Program-made: the position numbers and the translations under genes
The notes under the pieces: model-generated
Told to the model about the DNA's origin: nothing
The model's database searches: none
The model's input: the letters and a program-made list of their open reading frames with translations, nothing else
Part shown: in pieces, positions 27,506 through 34,591 of the stretch
Layout of the letters: every line of letters begins with the position of its first letter
Position numbering within the stretch: the stretch's first letter is position 1
Assembly (NCBI GenBank): GCA_037138475.1
Contig: JBAXII010000002.1
Location: 1 to 64,000 of the forward strand
DNA length: 64,000 nt
Direction: 5' to 3'
Origin: JAGOLU01 sp037138475
GTDB lineage: Bacteria > Patescibacteriota > Microgenomatia > UBA1406 > GWC2-37-13

Positions 27506-27596
27506 GATGTGAACAATGGCGTCACAGACGAACAACACCAATTATATCAGGTAGGTCAAAGCTACACAAAGCCAAGCGTATTCACTAACCAGTGAA

Positions 27597-28307
27597 TTAT
27601 GACTGTGCAGGGGGTGTAGGCTGCTGAGCATTGATCTTTGATTGCAACTCGGCCAGGATAGAGGCGAGTGAATCATCAACCGATTGTTGTGGAGCTGCTG
27701 GTGCCACAGGTGCTGCAACTACAGGTTGAGGGACAACTGCTTGAGGCATGACAGGAGCAACCGGAGCCACTACAGGTACAGGTGGCGCAACGGGAGCCTG
27801 CTGTGCGGCAAGCTTTGCTTGGAGTGCCTGCAACTCAGCAATCTGAGCAGTGACTGATGCGTGATCGACACTAGGAACTTGAGGCGCGACTGGTGCCACT
27901 GGAGCAGGTACTACTGGTTCTGGTGCTGTCATGACTGGAGGAGGAACTACAACCTCAGGCATGGTGACTGGCATAGCTGGTGCCACTGGTTCAACTACTG
28001 GTGGAGTCATGATAGGAGGTGTGATGGTCGATACAACTGGGGCAGTGGCTGTTGGGGCCGCAAAGCCAAGAACATCATCAAATTCTTCTTTGGTGAATCC
28101 CTTGAGTATGACTACACTTTCGTCAGTTTTTTCAATCTTGGTCACGGGAGTACCCGCGAAGTTGTTTGAGAGCGTAAGCATCTCAGTGAGAAACTCACGA
28201 TTCACTTCTAGATTTTTTTCTTCAAAAGCGAGATTGTGTGATTTGAGATAGTCTTTTTCTTGGACACAAAACGCACAGTCGTTGATCGTATAGATGGTAA
28301 TTTTCAT
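27597..28307 (-). CDS. Glutaredoxin-like protein with Pro/Val/Ala-rich tail
   Basis: A 236-residue protein. Residues 1-80 form a glutaredoxin-like thioredoxin fold with the redox pair CAFC near residue 11 and the cis-proline GTPVTKI. The remaining 150 residues are a low-complexity sequence of PVAP/VVP repeats interrupted by two short helices (ITAQIAELQALQAKLAAQQ-like and a similar one at the C-terminus). No signal peptide is seen, so the tail is probably cytoplasmic. The start at 28307 is set by a promoter 7 bases upstream. Fusion of a glutaredoxin to such a tail is odd and may tether it to a partner. Confidence 0.8.
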   Translation of the reverse strand: MKITIYTINDCAFCVQEKDYLKSHNLAFEEKNLEVNREFLTEMLTLSNNFAGTPVTKIEKTDESVVILKGFTKEEFDDVLGFAAPTATAPVVSTITPPIMTPPVVEPVAPAMPVTMPEVVVPPPVMTAPEPVVPAPVAPVAPQVPSVDHASVTAQIAELQALQAKLAAQQAPVAPPVPVVAPVAPVMPQAVVPQPVVAAPVAPAAPQQSVDDSLASILAELQSKINAQQPTPPAQS

Positions 28308-28314
28308 ATGAGTC

Positions 28315-28343
28315 ATTATGGAGAATAGAGCAAAGTGTGTCAA
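28315..28343 (-). promoter_or_regulatory. Promoter of glutaredoxin-like gene
   Basis: Minus strand TTGACA, 17-base spacer, CATAAT. The ATG at 28307 begins 7 bases after the -10, so transcription should start at or next to the start codon. Confidence 0.75.
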
Positions 28344-28398
28344 GGGGTATTTGATGTGGAAGGTATTTTCTTATAGATCACTGTCGTGATAGTCTGGA

Positions 28399-28692
28399 TC
28401 ATTCTGATTTCTCAGTCTGGAGGGTCCCTTTCTTTTTGCCGATGATACCCATTTCCTTTAATTTCCACATAAAAAGTGCCCCTTTATTGTTTGCTTTGCT
28501 GTCCACCACAAACCTGAGTGCTTGTTCGAGAGCAGGGCGGGGGAGTGTTTTTGCGAGCCGCATGTATAACCCCTTTCTGGTTGGATCGGCAAGCTTTTCG
28601 CACAGAAAAATACCAAACGTTTGAAACTCACGTGATACATATTTGTCTTCGGTTGGGTTGAACTTGGTGAGAATCGAGGCGATGCTATCCAT
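28399..28692 (-). CDS. Conserved-looking small protein, unknown function
   Basis: A 97-residue, mostly helical, basic and soluble protein without signal peptide or membrane segment. It contains FLCEKLADPTRKGLYMRLAK and a C-terminal lysine-rich GIIGKKKG. No family is recognised. A TACAAT box (28699-28704) lies 6 bases before the ATG on the minus strand, which supports it being a real gene with a leaderless start. It is followed by the glutaredoxin-like gene on the same strand. Confidence 0.65.
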   Translation of the reverse strand: MDSIASILTKFNPTEDKYVSREFQTFGIFLCEKLADPTRKGLYMRLAKTLPRPALEQALRFVVDSKANNKGALFMWKLKEMGIIGKKKGTLQTEKSE

Positions 28693-28720
28693 GATGACAT
28701 TGTAACAGGGGGGGAGGGGT

Positions 28721-28860
28721 AATGAATAATTAATAATTAATAATTAATAATTAAAAGTTGAGAATTGAGGATTTCCTTCATGGGCGGACAAGCCCCCAAT
28801 CAAGACATTGATTCATGAAATGAATGAAAATTATTCACTATTCATTCTTAATTATTCATT
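28721..28860. repeat. AT-rich tandem and inverted repeat
   Basis: Four tandem copies of a 7-base unit of the TAATTAA type (about 28726-28753) are followed by a GGGC/GCCC hairpin (28782-28795). Then comes TTAATTATTCATT (28848-28860), the exact inverse of 28721-28733. It fills the gap between the divergent genes 28399 and 28931. Confidence 0.7.
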
Positions 28861-28887
28861 ACTGTTAAACTATTTGCATGATTGCTT

Positions 28888-28917
28888 TTGACATATTTCA
28901 TACAAAAGTTGTATAGT
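28888..28917 (+). promoter_or_regulatory. Promoter of glgA
   Basis: TTGACA, an 18-base spacer and TATAGT. The ATG at 28931 lies 13 bases after the -10, so a 5' leader of about 6 bases or less is predicted. Confidence 0.75.
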
Positions 28918-28930
28918 ACTCGCACTAGAT

Positions 28931-30457
28931 ATGAAGATACTCCATGTTGCTGCTGAAGTCGCGCCGTACGTGACGATTGGAGGTTTGAGCCAGGTGATGT
29001 ATTTTTTGCCCAAGGCACAAAAAAAACTCGGCTTAGATGTCCGTGTATTTACTCCTAAATATGGTGACACGAAGATAGCCAAAACAGAGAAAATTGAACT
29101 GATCACCCACTGGCTTCGAGTGCCGCTTGAGGACGACAAAAAACCTCCCCTTGCAACTGTCAAGATAGAGAATGACGATACAGCTCGTGCACTCATCTGC
29201 AATGTCATGTCCAGCAAAAACAACTACGATTCAATGACATATTTTCTCGAGAATAAAGAGTATTTCGAGCTCCGGGCAAATGTATTTGGATATACCGACG
29301 ACCATATACGGTTTGCATTGCTATGCAAGGGTGCTTTGGAATGGCTTTTATATACGCGCTCAGTTGATCCAGACTCCTGGCTTCCCGACGTGATACATTG
29401 TCATGATTGGCACACGGGCTATTTGGTCGACTGGGCAAAACGGAGTCCGCGCTACAAGTCACTTTTGAAAAACACCCATATCATATTTACCATTCACAAC
29501 TTCGCGTATCAGGGAAACTACGATTTTCGATACACCCTCGATGCCTCGAAAGACGACGGCAAGAAGTTCTTAGCTTCGCTCAAGAGTCCTGCGTTGCAAA
29601 GGCAAAATGCGCTCTTGCGTGGAGTCATCTATGCTGATGGGGTAAACACCGTGAGTCCCACACACGCCCGTGAAGTACTAACTCCTGAGTATGCAGAAGG
29701 GCTGGAGGTGCCGCTAAACACCCATCAAAAAAAACTCATTGGCATCATCAATGGTCTTGATTTTGAGGAATTTGATCCTGTGACAGATAAACATATTTAT
29801 AAAAACTTTTCCCCAGACCAGTTTGTCCAGGCAAAGTCAGCGAACAAACGGCACGTGCAGGAGATGTTTGGTCTGCCTGCGGATGAAACCAAGTTTCTCA
29901 TAGGATCGGTTGGCAGAATTGCGCCACAAAAGGGATGGGATCTCATACTCGAGATGCTTCCAAACCTCTTACGAGAGCGCAAGGATATTCAAATCATCGT
30001 CATTGGTCGTGGTGATGAGCACTATTGTCAACAGCTTATCAAATATAAGCGCCAATTTACCAAGCAGATTGGAATCAAACTGGTGGCAGATTTTCAAACA
30101 CCCCGTCATATCTTTGCTGGAGCGGATGTCATGCTCATAGCCAGCTCATTTGAGCCAGGGGGAATCGTCGCGCTGGAAGCTATGCGATATGGTGCAGTGC
30201 CGATCATACGACGCACAGGTGGGTTGAACGATGTCGTGTCAAATTTTAACCCAGGCACCGGGCGAGGAAATGGATTTTCGTTTCAAAGTATGACTCCATG
30301 GGCGCTCTACGGGGCCATCATTGAGGCGCAGGTGTATTATGCGACCAAGGTGCATTGGTACAAAATAGTCGAAAACTGCCTGCGCTATGACTCATCGTGG
30401 GAACATTCGGCAAAAAAGTATCTCGAGTGGTATAAATCTGTCACATACACGACCTGA
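28931..30457 (+). CDS. glgA: Glycogen synthase (GT5)
   Basis: A 508-residue GT-B enzyme that extends alpha-1,4-glucan from an NDP-glucose donor. N-terminal ILHVAAEVAPYV, VIHCHDWHTG, FTIHNFAYQG and GVIYADGVNTVSP are classical. The donor site is SSFEPGGIVALEAMRYG followed by RRTGGLNDVV. The usual KTGGL loop that contacts the donor phosphate is here TIGGL, so the lysine is lost. It starts a rightward run with GH57 and phosphorylase genes. No ADP-glucose pyrophosphorylase is in the window. Donor preference may therefore differ from ADP-glucose. Confidence 0.93.
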   Translation: MKILHVAAEVAPYVTIGGLSQVMYFLPKAQKKLGLDVRVFTPKYGDTKIAKTEKIELITHWLRVPLEDDKKPPLATVKIENDDTARALICNVMSSKNNYDSMTYFLENKEYFELRANVFGYTDDHIRFALLCKGALEWLLYTRSVDPDSWLPDVIHCHDWHTGYLVDWAKRSPRYKSLLKNTHIIFTIHNFAYQGNYDFRYTLDASKDDGKKFLASLKSPALQRQNALLRGVIYADGVNTVSPTHAREVLTPEYAEGLEVPLNTHQKKLIGIINGLDFEEFDPVTDKHIYKNFSPDQFVQAKSANKRHVQEMFGLPADETKFLIGSVGRIAPQKGWDLILEMLPNLLRERKDIQIIVIGRGDEHYCQQLIKYKRQFTKQIGIKLVADFQTPRHIFAGADVMLIASSFEPGGIVALEAMRYGAVPIIRRTGGLNDVVSNFNPGTGRGNGFSFQSMTPWALYGAIIEAQVYYATKVHWYKIVENCLRYDSSWEHSAKKYLEWYKSVTYTT

Positions 30458-30472
30458 AAAGGGAAACTGCTT

Positions 30473-30528
30473 CATAATGCTAGAGTTTGTAGTGTTTATA
30501 AGGTTTATAATGCTCAGGGCTTTGTAGC
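30473..30528. repeat. Left arm of inverted repeat flanking the GH57 gene
   Basis: AATGCTAGAGTTTGTAGTG then TATAAGGTTTATAATGCTCA and GGGCTTTGTAGC. With a few mismatches it is the inverse of 31851-31905. Both lie outside the GH57 coding sequence. Confidence 0.75.
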
Positions 30529-30598
30529 TTTACTGCGTGATAGCATTATCAATCTATATCTTTACACCTCTCTGACAAGCTAAAGTGTGTCTATCTGG

Positions 30599-30604
30599 TA
30601 TACT
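30599..30604 (+). promoter_or_regulatory. Extended -10 box of the GH57 gene
   Basis: TGGTATACT matches an extended -10. The start codon at 30617 follows after 12 bases, predicting a very short leader. A CTGACA at 30572 is too far away to be a normal -35. Confidence 0.5.
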
Positions 30605-30616
30605 AGCCCTACATCT

Positions 30617-31822
30617 ATGAAGATCACCAACTTGGGCGTCTTCCTACATTTTTATCAGCCACCCTTTCAAAAAAAGGAAGTCCTCGATCGTGTTTCTCGT
30701 GAAGCATATATCCCTGTCATAGAGGGCCTTATACACCATCCATCTGTACGCATCACGCTGAATATATCTGGCTGTTTGTTGAGTATGTGGGCAAAAAGTG
30801 GCTACGAAGATCTATTAGTCAAAATACGCACGCTGGCACTCTCCGGGAGAGTAGAGCTCACCGGAAGCAGCGCGTATCATGCATTTTTGCCCAAGCTGCC
30901 TGATGCACAGATTATCCGACAAATCAAACTTCACGAAGATCTCGTATACAAGTATCTGTCAAAAGACATACAATTGAGAGGGTTTTTCCCGCCTGAGATG
31001 GCGTTTGTCCCACACCTTTCAAAACTTGTCCAAGAGATGGGGTACCAGTGGATTGCACTTGATGAGCGAAGTAAACGTGGAGTGCCGGTCCATCACCGAA
31101 ACTACGCAGATAAACGCGGTATGCATTATGTGTTTCGCCATAGAGATCTGAGCTATGCGCTTGCAGCGGGAAAGATACAGTCTGCAAAGCATCTTTTAAA
31201 GTCAATTGAGAAACCTCGCACGTGTGACGATTTGTGCGACGGATACACGGTCATAGCCCTAGACGGAGAGACATTTGGCCATCATCGCAAGGGATACGAA
31301 AAGTTCCTCGAAGAGCTCTATCGATCGCCTGAAGTGAAGCTGTACACACTGTCAGAGCTGATGCAAAAGGATCATGATACATCAGTGATATCTCCCCGTA
31401 AAAGCTCATGGACCATCCTCGACCGCAAGCGCAGCATCAGCACCCCATTTGTACGTTGGGCAGATTCCACCAATGAGATTCATACGATGCAATGGAAACT
31501 CACGCGTCTTGCCTGTGCGATCCCTCACGATGAACGCTCGCAAAAACTGCTTGATAAAGCATTATTTTCCTGTCAATACTGGTGGGCTTGTGCAAAGCCC
31601 TGGTGGCACATCGAGATGATAGAAGCAGGGGCATATGCATTACTCCAATCGACTATATCATCTCCAGCAACAGCCACCAAAAAGAAACTTGCAGTTGATC
31701 TATATCACGACATAGTCGCGACCTCGTTTGAGTGGATGCGCACAGGCAAGATGCAGCGTTTCGTAAATAGTGAGCACGAATACCTCCACTATCAAGGGCA
31801 CAAGCTCGAGACAAATCAGTAA
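30617..31822 (+). CDS. Glycoside hydrolase family 57 (alpha-amylase/glucanotransferase type)
   Basis: A 401-residue single-domain GH57 protein. The first conserved region is LHFYQPPF; the nucleophile region is GFFPPEMAF, with the catalytic glutamate; the acid/base region is ALDGETFGHH, with the catalytic aspartate. Family enzymes act on alpha-glucans as amylase, 4-alpha-glucanotransferase, amylopullulanase or branching enzyme. Sandwiched between glycogen synthase and phosphorylase, it most likely trims or transfers chains of stored glucan. No signal peptide, so intracellular. The start at 30617 is chosen because the family begins at this point and a -10 box precedes it. Confidence 0.92.
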   Translation: MKITNLGVFLHFYQPPFQKKEVLDRVSREAYIPVIEGLIHHPSVRITLNISGCLLSMWAKSGYEDLLVKIRTLALSGRVELTGSSAYHAFLPKLPDAQIIRQIKLHEDLVYKYLSKDIQLRGFFPPEMAFVPHLSKLVQEMGYQWIALDERSKRGVPVHHRNYADKRGMHYVFRHRDLSYALAAGKIQSAKHLLKSIEKPRTCDDLCDGYTVIALDGETFGHHRKGYEKFLEELYRSPEVKLYTLSELMQKDHDTSVISPRKSSWTILDRKRSISTPFVRWADSTNEIHTMQWKLTRLACAIPHDERSQKLLDKALFSCQYWWACAKPWWHIEMIEAGAYALLQSTISSPATATKKKLAVDLYHDIVATSFEWMRTGKMQRFVNSEHEYLHYQGHKLETNQ

Positions 31823-31850
31823 AGAGGACAGATCATGCTATAAAGCCATC

Positions 31851-31905
31851 ATGCTATAAAGCTCTGAGCATTATAAACCTTATAGCATTACAAACTTTAT
31901 TAACT
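31851..31905. repeat. Right arm of inverted repeat flanking the GH57 gene
   Basis: ATGCTATAAAGCTCTGAGC then ATTATAAACCTTATAGCATT and ACAAACTTTA, the inverse of 30473-30528. A partial extra copy ATGCTATAAAGCC lies just before it (31835-31847). Confidence 0.75.
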
Positions 31906-31923
31906 AGCGACTTGCCCTTCTCC

Positions 31924-31952
31924 TTGTATTCCGCGCAACATACCTCTAAACT
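31924..31952 (+). promoter_or_regulatory. Promoter of glucan phosphorylase
   Basis: TTGTAT, a 17-base spacer and TAAACT. The ATG at 31959 begins 7 bases after the -10, the usual distance to the transcription start itself. Confidence 0.65.
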
Positions 31953-31958
31953 GGATAC

Positions 31959-33482
31959 ATGATCGCCTATTTTTGTACCGAGTTTGCGCTGGATTCAAAC
32001 CTCAAAACATATGCCGGCGGACTTGGCATACTCGCAGGTGACATGATCCGTGAAGCCGCAGATGAAGACCTCGACTTGATTGGTATTGGGCTCTACTACT
32101 ACAAAGGATACCTTGCCCAAAAGTACGAGTGGCACACGCCAGAATCAAAAGGGTTGACACTCGTGCAGGATGCATCAGGGAAGGAGCTGCACATTGAAGT
32201 ACCCGTAAACAACAACACTGTATATTGCCGTGTCTGGGAATATCGCTGTAAAAAAATAAAAGTGTATCTACTGGATACTCTCTTGCACACAAATAACACT
32301 GAAGATCAGTCGATTTCATACTATTTGTATGACCAAGATATCCAGATTCGACTCGCACAGCAGCTCATACTCGGCATCGGTGGAGTCCGGCTCGTGAAAG
32401 CTCTGAATCTTCCTGTCAAGACATACCATATGAATGAGGGGCACGCAGTATTTTTGAGTCTGGAAACACCAGCTGAGAGCCATGTCGTATTCACGAATCA
32501 CACCGTGATCCCCGAGGGCAATCATATGTACGCAAGCTCGCTCATGCGGCAGATGTTTGTGAAATATGCCTATGAGAACAAATCGTTCAATCTTGAGCAG
32601 TTTATAGCTGACGGCGCCTGTCAGTACAAAGACACGTTTTCACTCACTCATTTTGCCATTAAAAAAAGTCGCGTGATGAATGGGGTGAGTCGGCTGCATA
32701 CGGCAAAGCTATCAACTCAATACCCTTCTGCGCACCCTGTCTCTGTGACCAATGGTATTCACATCCCTTCATGGGATAGTCTCACCTCGGTAGAGGAGCT
32801 TGCCACCCAACGACGAGAAACAAAAAAGAGGATGTTGAGCTATATTGCGCAAAAAAGTGGGATTGTATGGGAGCCCCAAACACTCACTATCTGTTGGTCG
32901 AGGCGCCTCATCCAATACAAGCGTCCACTTGCACTTTTTGAAGACATTGAGAGACTCAAAAAAATCCTGACGTCGTCACCTGTACCTGTGCGCGTCATCA
33001 TAGCAGGAGTGCCTCATCCCCAAGATGCGTGGGCAAATGATGCGCTACACCAGATCCTTCTCCTATCCTCAAACCAACTCAACGGTCTCATGACCTATCT
33101 CCCCGAGTACAATCCCGATGTGTCACGAATTCTCGTAGCGGGAGCTGATGTATGGCTGAATACCCCCGTCGTCGGACTCGAAGCATGTGGAACGAGCGGT
33201 ATGAAGGCATCACTCAATGGGAGCCTCACGCTCTCGACAGGTGATGGGTGGATGGCAGAGGTTGATATGAACAGCATCGGCTGGGAGCTCGGAGATAACT
33301 CAGTGTCGAGTGACATCTACCAACTACTCGAAGACCAAATCATACCACTCTGGAGCCAGTACGTAGCGGGCACCTCCTCAGTATGGGCTGACATGATGAA
33401 GCGATCCCGCCTCCTCATACAGTCACAGTTTTCTGCCACACGCATGGTGGAGGAGTATCGGAACATATGGGAAAAGAGTTAA
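31959..33482 (+). CDS. Alpha-glucan phosphorylase, short form (GT35)
   Basis: A 507-residue enzyme releasing glucose-1-phosphate from alpha-glucan. YFCTEFALDSNLKTYAGGLG is the start typical of the short bacterial/archaeal type. KTYHMNEGHAVFL, SVTNGIH and SRRLIQYKRP follow. EACGTSGMKASLNG carries the lysine expected to bind pyridoxal phosphate, and GDGWMAEV follows. It is much shorter than classical glycogen phosphorylase (about 800 residues) and lacks the regulatory N-terminus. With glgA and GH57 it completes a storage and release cycle. Confidence 0.92.
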   Translation: MIAYFCTEFALDSNLKTYAGGLGILAGDMIREAADEDLDLIGIGLYYYKGYLAQKYEWHTPESKGLTLVQDASGKELHIEVPVNNNTVYCRVWEYRCKKIKVYLLDTLLHTNNTEDQSISYYLYDQDIQIRLAQQLILGIGGVRLVKALNLPVKTYHMNEGHAVFLSLETPAESHVVFTNHTVIPEGNHMYASSLMRQMFVKYAYENKSFNLEQFIADGACQYKDTFSLTHFAIKKSRVMNGVSRLHTAKLSTQYPSAHPVSVTNGIHIPSWDSLTSVEELATQRRETKKRMLSYIAQKSGIVWEPQTLTICWSRRLIQYKRPLALFEDIERLKKILTSSPVPVRVIIAGVPHPQDAWANDALHQILLLSSNQLNGLMTYLPEYNPDVSRILVAGADVWLNTPVVGLEACGTSGMKASLNGSLTLSTGDGWMAEVDMNSIGWELGDNSVSSDIYQLLEDQIIPLWSQYVAGTSSVWADMMKRSRLLIQSQFSATRMVEEYRNIWEKS

Positions 33483-33534
33483 TAATTGACAATGGAGAAT
33501 TGACAACTCTCAGCTGGAAACTGAGAACGTATCA

Positions 33535-33555
33535 ATGAATTCTCTTAATTCATTC
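33535..33555. terminator. Possible hairpin terminator after the glucan genes
   Basis: AATGAATT/AATTCATT with a 5-base loop, followed by CTTT. The stem is AT-only, so this is weak. A second hairpin CTCAG/CTGAG lies just upstream (33510-33526). Confidence 0.3.
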
Positions 33556-33560
33556 TTTAA

Positions 33561-33673
33561 GTCATCTTGACCCGCCGATTCGGCGGGGAAAGATCTCATC
33601 AGCAAGCAGATTCTTCTCCGCCCAGGGCGGATCAGAATGACTAGACATGGATCGTCATCGAATTAATTGACTA
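33561..33673. repeat. Palindromic intergenic element, copy 2
   Basis: GTCATCTTGACCCGCC and its inverse GGCGGATCAGAATGAC (33626-33641) enclose CCGCCGATTCGGCGG. The tail contains TCGAATTAATTGACTA. It is closely similar over its full length to 6198-6316. Confidence 0.82.
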
Positions 33674-33679
33674 TTACGA

Positions 33680-34201
33680 TTACCCCTTCCTTCGCAGTTC
33701 ATCCAGCGCCTCATTCATAGCAGGAAACTCTCTGCTGATGCGAGCAAGCTCATCCCCGACAAAGTTCTGCAACACATAGTCGATGCCCGGGATCCTATTT
33801 TCAGGATCGCGCGCATCGACACCGATCCGGAGTCGCCAAAACTCTTTCGTTTTTAGATGTTCTTCGATTGAGAGCAGTCCGCCATGGAGTGGTGGGCCCT
33901 TGCCGAGGGAGAGTTTCCACTGACCGACAGGGAAATCAAGATCGTCGTGAACTACGACGAGTGAGGTGGGGGAGAGGGAGTGTTTTTTCAGATAGCTCCC
34001 GACTGCGATGCCAGACTCATTCATGTAGGTCAACGATTTGAGATAGGTCGTCCCCGTGTGCTCGACCGCTTGAGATCGTGAGCGCGTGTCTTCGCGCCAT
34101 GAGTCAGAAGGAGAGAGGAGCGAGTCGACAAACATATAGCCTATGTTATGTCTATGGTGAGCATACTTTGGTCCAGGATTGCCGAGTCCGACGATGATCA
34201 T
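33680..34201 (-). CDS. pth: Peptidyl-tRNA hydrolase
   Basis: A 173-residue enzyme that frees tRNA from stalled peptidyl-tRNA. GLGNPGPKYAHHRHNIGY contains the substrate asparagine and the catalytic histidine. TYMNESG supplies another asparagine, and VVHDDLDFPVGQWKLS carries the catalytic aspartate. The HNG motif of the family is replaced by HGG (PPLHGGLLSIEEHL), so one tRNA-contacting asparagine is missing. Length is slightly short. It is downstream of the small HTH gene on the same strand. Confidence 0.93.
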   Translation of the reverse strand: MIIVGLGNPGPKYAHHRHNIGYMFVDSLLSPSDSWREDTRSRSQAVEHTGTTYLKSLTYMNESGIAVGSYLKKHSLSPTSLVVVHDDLDFPVGQWKLSLGKGPPLHGGLLSIEEHLKTKEFWRLRIGVDARDPENRIPGIDYVLQNFVGDELARISREFPAMNEALDELRRKG

Positions 34202-34234
34202 GGGTGAAGTATACCTGATGTATGGGAGGAGCTC

Positions 34235-34432
34235 TTAGCCACCGAGGACTTTGAGCACCTCTTCGCGCTTGAAGCGACGATCGCCGCGAGTATTGATACG
34301 GATAGCAGGAAGCTTTCCACTTTTTCCCCAACGCTTGAGGGTCAGTGTAGAGACCCGAAGTACTTGTGATACCTCTCTGAGGGTCAATAGATCAGGTAGG
34401 TCGTTGATTGAGATGCGTTTAAACATTGTCAT
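34235..34432 (-). CDS. Small helix-turn-helix protein (excisionase/MerR-type)
   Basis: A 65-residue protein consisting of one winged helix-turn-helix of the HTH_17 type: LLTLREVSQVLRVSTLTLKR, then WGKSGKLPAIRINTRGDRRF and KREEVLKVL. Such proteins bind DNA as phage or plasmid excisionases, or as small chromosomal regulators. No integrase or phage gene is nearby, so a housekeeping or local regulatory role is more likely. A strong promoter lies just upstream. The ATG at 34426 is a second candidate start. Confidence 0.85.
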   Translation of the reverse strand: MTMFKRISINDLPDLLTLREVSQVLRVSTLTLKRWGKSGKLPAIRINTRGDRRFKREEVLKVLGG

Positions 34433-34444
34433 AGCAATGAGTTG

Positions 34445-34472
34445 ATTATAGTAGGCGTTTGTATAAATGCAA
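34445..34472 (-). promoter_or_regulatory. Promoter of the small HTH gene
   Basis: Minus strand TTGCAT, 16-base spacer and the consensus TATAAT. The ATG follows 12 bases after the -10. Confidence 0.7.
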
Positions 34473-34555
34473 GCAGTAGTGATGTGGTGTGAAGCGGAGA
34501 TAGGCAGTATGAACCTCAGGGGGCGTTATGACCTACCATATAGGTATTTGCACTG

Positions 34556-34584
34556 TTGCACGCGATGTGTATATCTGCTACATT
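34556..34584 (+). promoter_or_regulatory. Promoter of the SGNH surface-protein gene
   Basis: TTGCAC, a 17-base spacer and TACATT with an upstream TGC (extended -10). The ATG at 34592 begins 7 bases downstream, so a leaderless mRNA is expected. This fixes the start at 34592. Confidence 0.65.
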
Positions 34585-34591
34585 TATCTCG

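Noticed and set aside
28721..28760. CRISPR-like tandem repeats
   Set aside because: The unit is only 7 bases, with no spacers and no cas genes.
34235..34432. Prophage excision module
   Set aside because: The small HTH protein has no integrase or phage gene nearby.
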